In this document: positions 26,433 to 36,267 of the stretch, in pieces
Layout of the letters: each line of letters starts with the position of its first letter
How positions within the stretch are numbered: position 1 is the stretch's first letter
The notes under the pieces: generated by a model
What the model was told of the DNA's origin: nothing
The model's input: only the letters and a program-made list of their open reading frames with translations
Databases searched by the model: none
NCBI GenBank assembly: GCA_902168255.1
Contig: CABHON010000001.1
Coordinates: 124,001-188,000, forward strand
DNA from: an uncultured Legionella sp.
GTDB lineage: Bacteria; Pseudomonadota; Gammaproteobacteria; Legionellales; Legionellaceae
Reading direction: 5' to 3'
Length of the DNA: 64,000 nt
Made by a program: the position numbers and the translations under genes

Positions 26433-27088
26433 ATGAATTCTGAACCGATAATTTTGTGGGGTGTAAAGGCATCGCCTTATGTTCAAAAGTGATGATTATG
26501 CTGGCTGAAAAAAAGATTTCCTATGAACATCGTTCTATTTTGCCTAAAGTTTTATTAGAAGCAAGAAATGAGCTAGTACCGGAAAGCTTTGACAAAATTA
26601 GCCCATTAGGAAAAATTCCAGCTTTACAGATTGGTAATTGGGGAATTGCTGATTCTTCTGTGATTTGTGCTTTTATTGAAAAAGAATTTTCTGATAGTAA
26701 ATCGTTATATCCTAAAGAACCCAAAAAACTAGCAGAAGCGTTATGGTTTGAGCATTATGCTGATACTACCTTTACAGAGGTGGTTTATAAAAAGATATTT
26801 TTGGAAAGAATTATCAAGCCTCATTTGCTTGATAGCCCTACTAATGAAGAGTGTGTTAAACACGCAATTACTGTTGAATTACCGCCTCTTTTAACGTATT
26901 TAGATAAATGTATTGAGGGGAAAGATTGGTTAGTTAATAACTCTTTTTCTATTGCTGATATAGCTATAGGTGTGCAATTGTTATCCTTAAAAAAAGCAGG
27001 TGTTAGCATTGAATCATGGAAAAATCTTCTAGATTATTTTAGGAAGATAGAGGAGCATTCTGCTTTCAAAGAATTAAACATCCTCTAA
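26433..27088 (+). pseudogene. Glutathione S-transferase, frameshifted near the N-terminus
   Basis: The ATG at 26433 has an ideal ribosome site (AGGAG, spacing 7) and reads MNSEPIILWGVKASPYVQK before TGA at 26490-26492. The rest of a GST continues one frame away (VMIMLAEKKISYEHRS..., GKIPALQI, a Ser/Thr-type IADSSVICAFIE, then the C-terminal helical domain with FSIADIAIG). Adding one A to the run at 26485-26488 restores a normal product of about 217 residues with the N-terminal KASPYVQKV motif. This is either a recent pseudogene or a sequence error. The family conjugates glutathione to electrophiles. Confidence 0.8.
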
Positions 27089-27163
27089 GTAACTCTGAAA
27101 TTTCTACACAGGATATTGCTAGGGATAAACAAGCCCGGGATTTAGATTAGTCTATTGATGATG

Positions 27164-27219
27164 GATTAATGCTGTGATATAAACTTCAAGCAACTAAAGT
27201 TTATATCACAGCATTAATC
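27164..27219. promoter_or_regulatory. Perfect 23-bp hairpin abutting the ribosome site of the formamidase-like gene
   Basis: The arms at 27164-27186 and 27197-27219 are exact complements (starting GATTAATGCTGTGATATAAA) around a 10-base loop. The 3' arm ends next to AGGA (27220-27223), 5 bases before the ATG at 27229. There is no T-run. If transcribed it would fold into a very stable structure next to the ribosome site; if not, it could be an operator or a relic of an inserted element. Confidence 0.65.
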
Positions 27220-27228
27220 AGGATAATC

Positions 27229-28605
27229 ATGAAAGCTTATGCAATTATCATTCGTAAACTAGTAGGCACCCTGGCTTTAGGGCTTGGATTTATAGGTTTT
27301 GTTTACGCTGATACAACGCCATCTAATCCCAATGTGGAAAACCCTCATGCAATGCCTTTTTATGCTGGGCCTCTTGATCAAACTTTGATGGTAGTACCTG
27401 CCAGTGTAACGAGCTCGCCAAATAAGACTTATATTTTGCCAGCAACACCTGCCACAACCCAATGGGGCATTTTTAACGCCAATTTGCAACCAGTATTGAA
27501 GATTAACTCGGGGGATACGGTGGTGATCCAAACGCTGCCTGCTGCTGATAACCAGGTAGTTCCAGGGGTAAAGATTGAAAAAATCATTCAAATGAATAAT
27601 GCAGTACCTGGCCGGGGACCGCACACGTTAACCGGACCAATTGCCGTTGCAGGGGCAGAACCTGGTGATATTTTGAGTATTCATATTAACGCTATTACTC
27701 CCATTGCCTACGCTTCAAATGACTGTGTTCCTGGCAAAGGCTTGTTTCCAGACTTATTCCCGAATGGACAAGTGAGTTATTATCATATTGATCTTAAGAA
27801 TAAGCAAATTCAATTTGCTCCAGGCATAATCATCCCTTTGGCTCCCTTCCCTGGCATTATTGCCGTGGCACCTGCCGCCAGTGGAGTTTTTGACAGCGTT
27901 CCTCCTGGTGTTTATGGGGGGAACATGGATTTACGCATCTTAACCCAAGGAACCACTTTATATCTTCCCGTCTTTAAGAAGGGCGCGATGATTTGGTCTG
28001 GAGATTCTCATGCCGCCCAAGGTAATGGTGAGATTGATTTAACAGCAATGGAAACGGCATTCTCAGAAATTAGCATCACCGTTAAGTTAATTAAAGGCAA
28101 AAAATTAGCCTGGCCGGAAGTTGAAACCCCTGACCACTGGGTTACCATGGGGTATGATACAGATTTAAATAAAGCTTTGGACATTACAAAAGCGCAAACC
28201 GTGGCATTCATCATGCAACAGCGTCATGTATCCAAACAAGAGGCCACGAAGATTATGTATCAAATCTGGAATTGCCCCATTTCTGAAGTGGTCGATGAAG
28301 TCAAAGGAGCATATTGCATGATACCAAAAGACTTAAAGGCCATAGCAACCCCTTTACCTTCAACTGATAATGCCCAAGAGTTTGTAACTGTAGCCAAAGA
28401 TCCAGATGCTTTAGTGGCTATAAGTCAAGCCTCTATGGCCATGTTAAAGAAAGTATCAGCAGCTAAAAACATGAGCATTCAACAAGTTTATATTCTCTCA
28501 AGCTTTGTATTAGATTGCCGTTTTGCACCTTATGTTTCCGGTAATAAAGAAGTTCATTGTATGATGCCAAAAAATATTTGGGTTTCTCAGACTAACAATT
28601 CTTAA
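27229..28605 (+). CDS. Secreted acetamidase/formamidase-family protein
   Basis: A 458-residue protein of the FmdA/AmdA family, which hydrolyses formamide or acetamide to ammonia and the acid. Residues 1-27 form a signal peptide (hydrophobic LVGTLALGLGFIGFVYA before DTTPS), so it is exported, unlike typical cytosolic members. Family motifs are visible: HTLTGPIAVAGAEPGDIL (about 132-149), PPGVYGGNMDLRIL, GDSHAAQGNGEID and ETPDHWVTMGYD. A C-terminal extension with paired Cys segments (CPISEVVDEVKGAYCM, CRFAPYV...HCMMP) resembles other periplasmic members. A perfect hairpin precedes its ribosome site. It stands alone, between degenerate flanking repeats. Confidence 0.85.
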   Translation: MKAYAIIIRKLVGTLALGLGFIGFVYADTTPSNPNVENPHAMPFYAGPLDQTLMVVPASVTSSPNKTYILPATPATTQWGIFNANLQPVLKINSGDTVVIQTLPAADNQVVPGVKIEKIIQMNNAVPGRGPHTLTGPIAVAGAEPGDILSIHINAITPIAYASNDCVPGKGLFPDLFPNGQVSYYHIDLKNKQIQFAPGIIIPLAPFPGIIAVAPAASGVFDSVPPGVYGGNMDLRILTQGTTLYLPVFKKGAMIWSGDSHAAQGNGEIDLTAMETAFSEISITVKLIKGKKLAWPEVETPDHWVTMGYDTDLNKALDITKAQTVAFIMQQRHVSKQEATKIMYQIWNCPISEVVDEVKGAYCMIPKDLKAIATPLPSTDNAQEFVTVAKDPDALVAISQASMAMLKKVSAAKNMSIQQVYILSSFVLDCRFAPYVSGNKEVHCMMPKNIWVSQTNNS

Positions 28606-28713
28606 CAAACTCTGGAAGTACTATATTTCTCAATCACCGGTTGATATTCTAGGGATAAATAAAAAGTAATGCGCTATAGTAAATAATATAAGCAACTAAC
28701 TGACAGAAAATAT

Positions 28714-29415
28714 ATGATTACTATACGTAAAGCTAATGAACGCGGGTATTTCAACAATGATTGGCTTAAAAGCTTTCATACTTTTTCATTTGGCGAATAC
28801 TTCGATCCAAAACATATGCACTTTCAGCACCTGCGTGTGATTAACGAAGATTATATTGCTCCTGATAATGGATTCCCGCCACATAGTCATCAAAATATGG
28901 AAATCATGACTTATATTATTTCAGGAGAACTCGCTCATAAAGATGATATGGGTAATCAGTCTATTATTAAGAGTGGTGAAGTCCAATTTATGCGGGCGGG
29001 AAAAAATGTTATTCATAGTGAATTTAACCCTTCAAGCATCACACAAACCCATTTATTACAAATTTGGATTCTTCCTAATGAAAAAGAATTAACCCCTACC
29101 TATTCGCAGCAATTTTACTCCCTTGATGACAAGAAAAATAAATTTTGCTTATTGGCTGACAATAAAGGAACCGCTAATGTGTTTCAAATAGCCCAAAATG
29201 TTGCTATTTATTCCTCTATTATAGAAAAACCATCTATCTTGTCTTATCCGGTAGAATCCAATTCTCACGTTTGGATACAAGTAGTTCAGGGCACCATGAA
29301 ACTTAATGATATAAATCTATCTGCCGGTGATGGTGTAAGCATTCAACAGGAGGAAATGACACTACAATTTTCCACCGATGAAAAGTCTGAATTTTTATTA
29401 TTTCATTTTGGGTAA
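28714..29415 (+). CDS. Pirin-family protein (YhaK/YhhW-like bicupin)
   Basis: A 233-residue bicupin of the pirin family. Enterobacterial YhhW is a quercetin 2,3-dioxygenase in vitro, but the physiological role is unknown. The metal-binding set is visible in the N-terminal cupin: FPPHSHQNMEIMTYIISGELAHKD (His, His, His) and HSEFNP with the Glu. The typical N-terminus RGYFNNDWLKSFHTFSFGEYFDP is intact. The last 18 bases overlap the convergent def gene. Confidence 0.9.
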   Translation: MITIRKANERGYFNNDWLKSFHTFSFGEYFDPKHMHFQHLRVINEDYIAPDNGFPPHSHQNMEIMTYIISGELAHKDDMGNQSIIKSGEVQFMRAGKNVIHSEFNPSSITQTHLLQIWILPNEKELTPTYSQQFYSLDDKKNKFCLLADNKGTANVFQIAQNVAIYSSIIEKPSILSYPVESNSHVWIQVVQGTMKLNDINLSAGDGVSIQQEEMTLQFSTDEKSEFLLFHFG

Positions 29416-29925
29416 TAATAAGTCTTCAAACCCAAATTGGTGATAATTATCAATTTTAAAAGGAAAAAGAATACCATTTAAATGATCGCATTCGTGCTGA
29501 ATCACTCTCGCATGAAACCCAGAAACGGTACGCTCTATTTTTTCATTATTGATTGAATAACCGGTGTAACAAATATCCATCGAGCGTCTAACGCTTCCTC
29601 GAATGCCTGGTACACTAAGGCATCCTTCTAAACCTACCTGCGTCTCTTCTGATAATATTTTATAAGTGGGATTGATTAAAAATGTTTCGGGGATACGGGC
29701 TTCATTCGGGTACCGTTCATTTTTCTCAAATCCAAATAAAATCACCCGAACACTCACGCCAATTTGTGGTGCCGCAATACCTACCCCCTTATAATGCTGC
29801 ATTGTGTCATACATATCTTCACGTAATTTTTTTAAAAAATCTTGTTCCAGAAGAATATCTTTTATTGGCTCCGACATTTTTAATAGCCGTGGTTCTCCCA
29901 TACGCAGTACTTCTTTAATCGCCAT
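29398..29925 (-). CDS. def: Peptide deformylase
   Basis: Removes the N-formyl group from nascent proteins at the ribosome; an Fe/Zn hydrolase. The three family motifs are present: GVGIAAPQIG (about residue 46), EGCLSVPG (about 97) with the metal-binding Cys, and QHECDHLNG (about 140) with the HExxH metal site. It has 175 residues. It is not next to fmt as in many genomes, so this may be one of two deformylases. Divergent from pdxJ, with 135 bases between. Confidence 0.95.
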   Translation of the reverse strand: MAIKEVLRMGEPRLLKMSEPIKDILLEQDFLKKLREDMYDTMQHYKGVGIAAPQIGVSVRVILFGFEKNERYPNEARIPETFLINPTYKILSEETQVGLEGCLSVPGIRGSVRRSMDICYTGYSINNEKIERTVSGFHARVIQHECDHLNGILFPFKIDNYHQFGFEDLLLPKMK

Positions 29926-30060
29926 TATTATTTCTCACTCTAATTTTTTCACTTAATAGCTAATTTTTTATTACTTCCTTAACACGCACCTTTTTCGAGT
30001 ATATAATGCCTCATTAACTCTATTCATAGCAAACAATTAAAACAATTTAGTGAAGAAATA

Positions 30061-30780
30061 ATGACTAAACTTTCCGTCAATATTAATAAGTTTGCTACCT
30101 TACGTAATTCTCGTGGTGGTAGTAATCCTGATGTGGTTAAAGCCGCCATTGATGCCCAACAATTTGGCGCCGATGGTGTCACGGTACATCCTCGTCCTGA
30201 TGAACGTCATATTCGTTATGATGATGTAAGACAAATTAAAAAAATTATTACAACGGAATTTAATATTGAAGGCAATCCACGTGAACAAAAATTTGTGGAT
30301 TTAGTGTTGGAAACAAAGCCCGATCAAGTTACCTTAGTCCCTGATGCTTTAGGACAACTGACTTCAGATCACGGTTGGAACACTATTCAGCATCAAGAAT
30401 ACTTAAAAGAGATAGTCAGTGTTTTTAAACAAGCGGGAATTCGGGTTTCTATTTTTTTAGATCCTGATATTGAAATGGTAGAACATGTCGCTACTACAGG
30501 CACAGATCGAATTGAGTTATATACAGAAAATTATGCAAAACAATTTCTTCTTAACCCAGAATTGGCTATTCAACCTTATTTAGCTGCTGCGAAAAGAGCT
30601 AAAGATTTGGGATTAGGTTTAAATGCTGGGCATGATTTAGATTTGCATAATTTACCTTTCATTATTCAAAACATTCCGTGGATTGCGGAGGTTAGCATTG
30701 GACATGCGTTGATTTGTGATGCTTTATATATTGGGTTTAAATGTGCAATAGAACAATATAAAAAACAACTTATCCTATAA
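30061..30780 (+). CDS. pdxJ: Pyridoxine 5'-phosphate synthase
   Basis: Last step of de novo vitamin B6 synthesis by the DXP-dependent route. It condenses 3-amino-1-hydroxyacetone phosphate with deoxyxylulose phosphate. It has 239 residues forming a TIM barrel with the family motifs SVNINKFATLRNSRGG, DGVTVHPRPDERHIR, FNIEGNP, LVPD, DRIELYTE and GLGLNAGHDL. No lesion. It is normally next to acpS or recO in gammaproteobacteria, but here it stands alone between def and the SNF2 helicase. Confidence 0.96.
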   Translation: MTKLSVNINKFATLRNSRGGSNPDVVKAAIDAQQFGADGVTVHPRPDERHIRYDDVRQIKKIITTEFNIEGNPREQKFVDLVLETKPDQVTLVPDALGQLTSDHGWNTIQHQEYLKEIVSVFKQAGIRVSIFLDPDIEMVEHVATTGTDRIELYTENYAKQFLLNPELAIQPYLAAAKRAKDLGLGLNAGHDLDLHNLPFIIQNIPWIAEVSIGHALICDALYIGFKCAIEQYKKQLIL

Positions 30781-30853
30781 TCCAATTGAATTTTAGGCAT
30801 TGCTATACTTGTAAGAGATTAAATCATAATTAGTTAAAAATAGTAGGATTACT

Positions 30854-33800
30854 CTACTCAACATCCCGATAAATCAACTTCATTAAATCATCATTCGATA
30901 ATTTTCCACTGACACCTTGCTCGCTTAATAATTCATTGGCAAGATTGCGCTTATGTTCATGAAGGCTAATGATTTTTTCTTCAATGGTATTTTGCATCAC
31001 AAAACGATAGATGGTTACCGGTCGTTCTTGGCCAATACGATGAGCACGATCGGAGGCTTGGTCTTCCACTGCTGGATTCCACCACGGATCAAGATGGATC
31101 ACGTAGTCGGCGGCGGTTAGGTTTAATCCACTACCTCCCGCTTTTAAGCTTAATAGGAAAAGATCGCCTTCACCTGATTGGAATGCTTCAACCGACTTTT
31201 TTCGCTTTGCTGGTGAGGTTGAACCATCAAGATATTGATAGGTTATATTTTCTGCTTCGAGTCTTTTTCTAACAAGGCTTAAGAATGAAACATATTGGCT
31301 AAAAACCAGGGCTTTATGTCCGTTGTCGATAATGTTTTTGACGGTTTCGATAAAGAGATTGAGCTTACTGTTTTCAATAGTGATGGCATTATCAACCAAA
31401 GAGCTGTCACAACACGCTTGGCGTAACTTGGTAATTTCGGCTAAAACACCTAATCGATCGTTAGCACTCATTAAGCGTCGAATACGATCTTCTGCTTTTT
31501 GGCGTAACGCTTCATAAAAAACAGCTTCTTCTTTGCTTTGTTCTACATGAATGGTTTGTTCAGTTTTGGGAGGTAACTCGGTTAACACGTCGGATTTAAG
31601 TCGCCGTAAAATGTAGGGTGAAACTAACGCTTTTAGCGCTTGAATTTTCTCAGCAGATTGGCCATTTTCTATGGGTGCCGAATATTTACTTTGAAAAGAT
31701 TTCACCGTTCCTAACAAACCGGGATTAATAAAACTAAAAATACTCCATAATTCACCAAGATGGTTTTCAATGGGCGTACCGGAAAGGGCAACGCGATTAT
31801 TGCCCTTTAATTTCATTACCGTTTTCCAGCGTTTAGTGAAAGCATTTTTGATCGCTTGTGCTTCGTCAAGAATGATGGTTTCCCATTGTTTTTCAGTTAA
31901 TAACTCTTCATTATGTTGTAATAAACCATAACTGCTGATGACAACATCAAACTTACCTGCTTTTTCAATGAGTGCCTTACGTTCAGTTGTTCGTAATGAA
32001 TGGACGTTAAGCGTAGGCGCAAATTTTATTAATTCTTCAATCCAGTTAAATCCTACAGAGGTAGGCGCCACTACCAAGGCGGGACCTTGTTTCGCACGCT
32101 CAAGTAATAAAGCAATGGCTTGAATGGTTTTCCCTAAGCCCATATCATCGGCTAAACACGCTCCAATACCCCAATGCGTTAAACGGGATAAATACTGGAA
32201 CCCTTCCACTTGGTAATCACGCAAAGTTGCTTGAAGTGTCGAAGGTACTTGTGGTACATGTTGTCGCATGGTTTTAATTTTTTTAAGATGCGCTTCCCAA
32301 CCGGCATCAAACACCGTATTTTCTGCTTCGGCAGCAATATCTGATAACACTTGTGCACCAAGTGGATTGATACGGTTTCCATCGGAGATGGTTTGTAGTA
32401 AGCGAAGTTGTTTTCTGAGGTGTTGGGTTAATTCTAAAAATTCGCCATTGCCAAGACGCACAAATCGTCCAATAGAAGAAGTATCCAGTGCTTCTAAAAG
32501 CGCTTTCATATTAATTACTTCACCATCCATTAATTTCATTTCGCCTTGGTAGGTGAACCAATTATTATCAGAAGTAATTTTTAATGAAAGGTTTTGTGCA
32601 AAGAGACGTTGTTTAATTTTGAATGTTTGTCCTTGCGGCCATTCCATTATTAGGGCATTTTTAGTCGCATAATCTTGAAGTTCGGATAAAACCTCAAGAG
32701 TCTCTTCAGGTGTTTCCATTTCATATACGCCAGCATCAGATTCATGTGAATTCAAGCTAGGGCATTGTGTTAATAATGTCTCAATGTTACTTTTTTCTAA
32801 CGCTAAATCACGAAGAATGCGGGTCCTAACTTGATTGATATTTCCTTCAGAGGGTAATAATAAGGTTAAACTTTTGTTCCCTTGCGCCGCTTTACAATAG
32901 GTTCCATACGACGGTACTGGTTTCACCCATAGGGTTGCTTTTATGCCTTGTTTAACAGGTAATAATTGCAAACATGGCGTAACATCGCCTTTCACTTCGG
33001 GAATATTGCTATCATGGAGTTCTATATGAATTTTAATATCGTGTTTTGCATGTTGAATCACATTTAACACTTTTTCTTTAGCCATTGGGGGAATTACCAA
33101 CCCTTTTTTCGTTAAAATTTTTCCAATTTGAACGAAGGCTTCTGAGAAATTAATGAGACGATATTGGTTCATGCTTTCTGGTTCGATAATGACACCTTCC
33201 TCAGCTAGATAATGTGAAAGATGAATTCGATATCCTTTAGCCACTTCATCAATATATAATTCTGGTTCACCAGATGTTAATTCAAGCATGGTTTGCCTGT
33301 TTTGATAATGGGCCACATTAGGGTGTCCAACTAAAGCTAATAGGGCACGACGAGAATCAAATTCATAATGGGGGTACCACGTCGTTCCGTCGTTAATAAG
33401 GCAATTAGCAACTGCTTTATCCGCTGACGACAAATAAGAAAATTGCTCAAATTGAGCATAATTTCTTAGTTTATCCAAATTGATGCCTCTTCCTGAACTC
33501 CATTTTCCCGATTTATTTATACTTTGTTCGACAACCTCCACCTGTTGTCTGTCAAGATCTACCAACCAAAGCAAACGCTTTTGTTGGGCAGGCATATTTG
33601 CATCATTACCTACCAATAAATCTTCTAATGCTTGAAAACTATATTCCCACGCTTCTTTTGTGGTAATAAGCTCCAATAATTTAAGTTTTATTGGACTAGT
33701 TTCAAAAAAATTATTGGCTGTCTTCTGAGAAGAATTATTTTCTAACTGTAATAATTCACTTAAAAAATAAGCCATCAGATAATATTGCTCCCTCACACAA

Positions 33801-35083
33801 CTTTCAAACTTTGCTTTTATGATATCGGCATGTGTTTCTAGATACATTTTGCCTTCCACCATATACCGTAGAATCTGTTCCACTATTTGCGAGAAGGGAT
33901 GCTCGTCAATATCGCTAGTGGAATTAAGGCGTTCGCGAAACTGTTTATCTAACCATCGCTCATTCTCTGAATGTCCTCCTCGCTCAATTAAGTGAATTAT
34001 TGGCAATAACTCATAGGTTATGCCCATGGGCATTCCACCTAATCGATTTACGAGAAATTCCTCATAAAGAGTAGCATTCGGTTGAAGTTGTGTTGAATTC
34101 TTCTCTACAAAAGCTATATATAAACTATGAAAAAGCCCTAACACATTATCAAAATAATAATAACGACAACTATACTGTTTTCTTAATGCAGTTAAGGCTT
34201 TAGAATAAAATTTACCCGCTAATTCCAACTGATGTGATAAAAATGCAAAGGTAGCTTGTAACGCTAAATAAAAACCTGCTTTAGAGTCGCGTATTTTATC
34301 GGCATGAATAACTGCTTTATCGAGATTACCCAATGATAAAAAAATCATCGCACAACAATAATGTAGAAAATCATGATGTAAATGCGTGAAATCTTGCTCA
34401 CAAAATAATGCCAAAATTTCTGCATTATTGATGACTTTCGGTGCTTCACAATAATAATGTCGCAGCAAAGAAATATACAAATAGGCTTGAATAATAGGCT
34501 CGCGGGAAGATAACCAATTCAAATCAATAGCAGTTTCTAACCTAAAAAAATCAAAAATTTCTTCTAAATAATTGATTATTCGTGCACAATAAACCCCGTT
34601 GTCCGAATGAAGGGTAAAATAATCTGTTGTATTGGTATACAATGCTTTCAAAATATGTACACGCATTTTTTCTGAATGTTGTTGAGTGGTTATTAATAAA
34701 TCCTCATTATTAATATCATAGGGATATATACGCTCTACTACAGAAAAAACTTCATTCAATTCATTCGCTGGCATCCAAGCTAAAAAATCATGCTCTAAAT
34801 GTTCATTTATAATGAAAGCAACATTTTTTTCCGCAAGCTCTACTGACGGAATAGATTTCTTCATGGCAGGTTGAAAATCATTATTGTGGATTAATGTTTT
34901 ACTCGCTTCTTCTTGAATTCCAGCTTTAATAAGGGCATCCATAAAACTTTTATTAGATGATGGATACCACGAAGGAGAACGATTGTTTGTACAAATAATT
35001 TTCAGTGCGATGAGTTTTCTTTCTAAAGGAGGTAATTGCTCAAAAACTTTATGTAATTGTTGTTTTTTTATTTCTGATAACAT
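30854..35083 (-). CDS. Large SNF2-family helicase-like ATPase
   Basis: A 1409-residue protein. Residues about 1-600 are helical and unassigned, with TPR-like stretches such as LGNLDKAVIHADKIRDSKAGFYLALQ. Residues about 600-930 resemble the region before bacterial SNF2 helicases. The SNF2 ATPase core lies at about 950-1390: ADDMGLGKTIQAIALL (Walker A), DEAQAIKN (DEAH-like box II), SGTPIENHLGELWSIFSFINPGLLG, FSQYVSFLSLVRKRL, LLSLKAGGSGLNLTAADYVIHLDPWWNPAVEDQASDRAHRIGQ. Related proteins occur in Legionella and many bacteria, with roles in chromatin or polymerase remodelling unproven. No partner gene is obvious. Base composition matches its neighbours. Confidence 0.88.
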   Translation of the reverse strand: MLSEIKKQQLHKVFEQLPPLERKLIALKIICTNNRSPSWYPSSNKSFMDALIKAGIQEEASKTLIHNNDFQPAMKKSIPSVELAEKNVAFIINEHLEHDFLAWMPANELNEVFSVVERIYPYDINNEDLLITTQQHSEKMRVHILKALYTNTTDYFTLHSDNGVYCARIINYLEEIFDFFRLETAIDLNWLSSREPIIQAYLYISLLRHYYCEAPKVINNAEILALFCEQDFTHLHHDFLHYCCAMIFLSLGNLDKAVIHADKIRDSKAGFYLALQATFAFLSHQLELAGKFYSKALTALRKQYSCRYYYFDNVLGLFHSLYIAFVEKNSTQLQPNATLYEEFLVNRLGGMPMGITYELLPIIHLIERGGHSENERWLDKQFRERLNSTSDIDEHPFSQIVEQILRYMVEGKMYLETHADIIKAKFESCVREQYYLMAYFLSELLQLENNSSQKTANNFFETSPIKLKLLELITTKEAWEYSFQALEDLLVGNDANMPAQQKRLLWLVDLDRQQVEVVEQSINKSGKWSSGRGINLDKLRNYAQFEQFSYLSSADKAVANCLINDGTTWYPHYEFDSRRALLALVGHPNVAHYQNRQTMLELTSGEPELYIDEVAKGYRIHLSHYLAEEGVIIEPESMNQYRLINFSEAFVQIGKILTKKGLVIPPMAKEKVLNVIQHAKHDIKIHIELHDSNIPEVKGDVTPCLQLLPVKQGIKATLWVKPVPSYGTYCKAAQGNKSLTLLLPSEGNINQVRTRILRDLALEKSNIETLLTQCPSLNSHESDAGVYEMETPEETLEVLSELQDYATKNALIMEWPQGQTFKIKQRLFAQNLSLKITSDNNWFTYQGEMKLMDGEVINMKALLEALDTSSIGRFVRLGNGEFLELTQHLRKQLRLLQTISDGNRINPLGAQVLSDIAAEAENTVFDAGWEAHLKKIKTMRQHVPQVPSTLQATLRDYQVEGFQYLSRLTHWGIGACLADDMGLGKTIQAIALLLERAKQGPALVVAPTSVGFNWIEELIKFAPTLNVHSLRTTERKALIEKAGKFDVVISSYGLLQHNEELLTEKQWETIILDEAQAIKNAFTKRWKTVMKLKGNNRVALSGTPIENHLGELWSIFSFINPGLLGTVKSFQSKYSAPIENGQSAEKIQALKALVSPYILRRLKSDVLTELPPKTEQTIHVEQSKEEAVFYEALRQKAEDRIRRLMSANDRLGVLAEITKLRQACCDSSLVDNAITIENSKLNLFIETVKNIIDNGHKALVFSQYVSFLSLVRKRLEAENITYQYLDGSTSPAKRKKSVEAFQSGEGDLFLLSLKAGGSGLNLTAADYVIHLDPWWNPAVEDQASDRAHRIGQERPVTIYRFVMQNTIEEKIISLHEHKRNLANELLSEQGVSGKLSNDDLMKLIYRDVE

Positions 35084-35300
35084 ATTTGACCGTTGGTTGT
35101 CTATGGAGGCTTTGGAACGTAATGACAGCCGTATCTTTAATCCATGAAAAGCCTTATACTTTAATTAGAAATATATTAACGAAAAAGAAATTAATTAGCA
35201 AATGTTGATTATAAAGTTTATTTAGGTATGATAATATAAATTTTGTTATCTATGCACAAGATGATGTAGATTATATATCCAATTTTTTAAGGACCAACAA

Positions 35301-36251
35301 ATGACCAACAGCGAAATTCTCATCTATAAAAACAGTGATGGAAATATCAAAATAGATGTCCGTTTGGAGGAAGAAACCGTATGGCTTACTCAAACACAGT
35401 TGTGCGAGTTATTTCAAAAGTCAAAAGCTACTATCAGTGAACATATTAAAAATATTTTCGAAGAAGGTGAATTATTATCCGCAGCAACTGTTCGGAAATT
35501 CCGAACAGTTCAAAACGAAGGTAGTAGAACTGTAGAAAGAGAAATTGAACACTACAATCTCGATATCATCATTTCTGTAGGCTATCGAGTAAAATCACCT
35601 CAAGGTACTCAGTTTCGTATTTGGGCAACCCAGCGACTTAAAGAATACATTATCAAGGGTTTTGTTTTAAATGATGAACGATTTAAATCGGGAAACTCAA
35701 TGAATTACTTCAATGAGCTTCAGGGACGTATACGCGAAATACGCTTATCCGAAAGACTTTTTTGAAAAACAATTGAGTTTTTTAAAATTGTTCAAAATAA
35801 ACTATTATGGGCAATTAGCCAGAATACTGCAGCAGAGTTAGTGTATCGTAGAGCAGATGCTAGCTTACCTTTGATGGGTATGCAATCTTATGACAAGAAA
35901 AATGCAACCACTATCAAAAAATCTGAGATAAGTATTGCAAAAAATTATCTCAGCGAAGAGGAAATAAAACTACTTGGATTATTAGTTGAACAATATCTTG
36001 CGTTTGCAGAAACAATGGCTCAACAACAAACGGCCATGTACATGAAAGATTGGATTGTTCGTTTAGATGCTATCTTACAACTTAACGGCAGAGAATTACT
36101 TACTCATGCAGGAAAAATTAGTCATGAGTTAGCATTAAAAAAATCCGGTGATGAGTTTGCAAAATATCAAGTAACTCAAAAAATTTTGGAGAAAGAACAG
36201 AGTCTTCAGGAATTAGAACAAGATATTAAAACATTAAAGCAAAACAAATGA
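35301..36251 (+). pseudogene. rhuM: RhuM-family protein, interrupted by a stop and an internal deletion
   Basis: The first part (35301-35765) reads the RhuM N-terminus: EETVWLTQTQLCELFQKSKATISEHIKNIF, then YNLDIIISVGYRVKSPQGTQFRIWATQRLKEYI. It halts at TGA 35763-35765 after RLSERLF. The same frame resumes with EFFKIVQNKLLWAISQNTAAELVYRRADAS and runs to 36251. About 20 residues normally between these blocks are missing, so a small deletion joined the halves and left a stop. RhuM was named on Salmonella pathogenicity island 3; it is widespread in mobile islands and its function is unknown. A ribosome site AAGGA precedes the ATG. Confidence 0.85.
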
Positions 36252-36267
36252 TGCTAATTATGCTTAT

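Noticed and set aside
11800-26500. An attL/attR pair marking an island integrated at ssrA
   Set aside because: The accessory genes begin right after ssrA, but I found no second copy of its 3' end and no integrase gene in the window.
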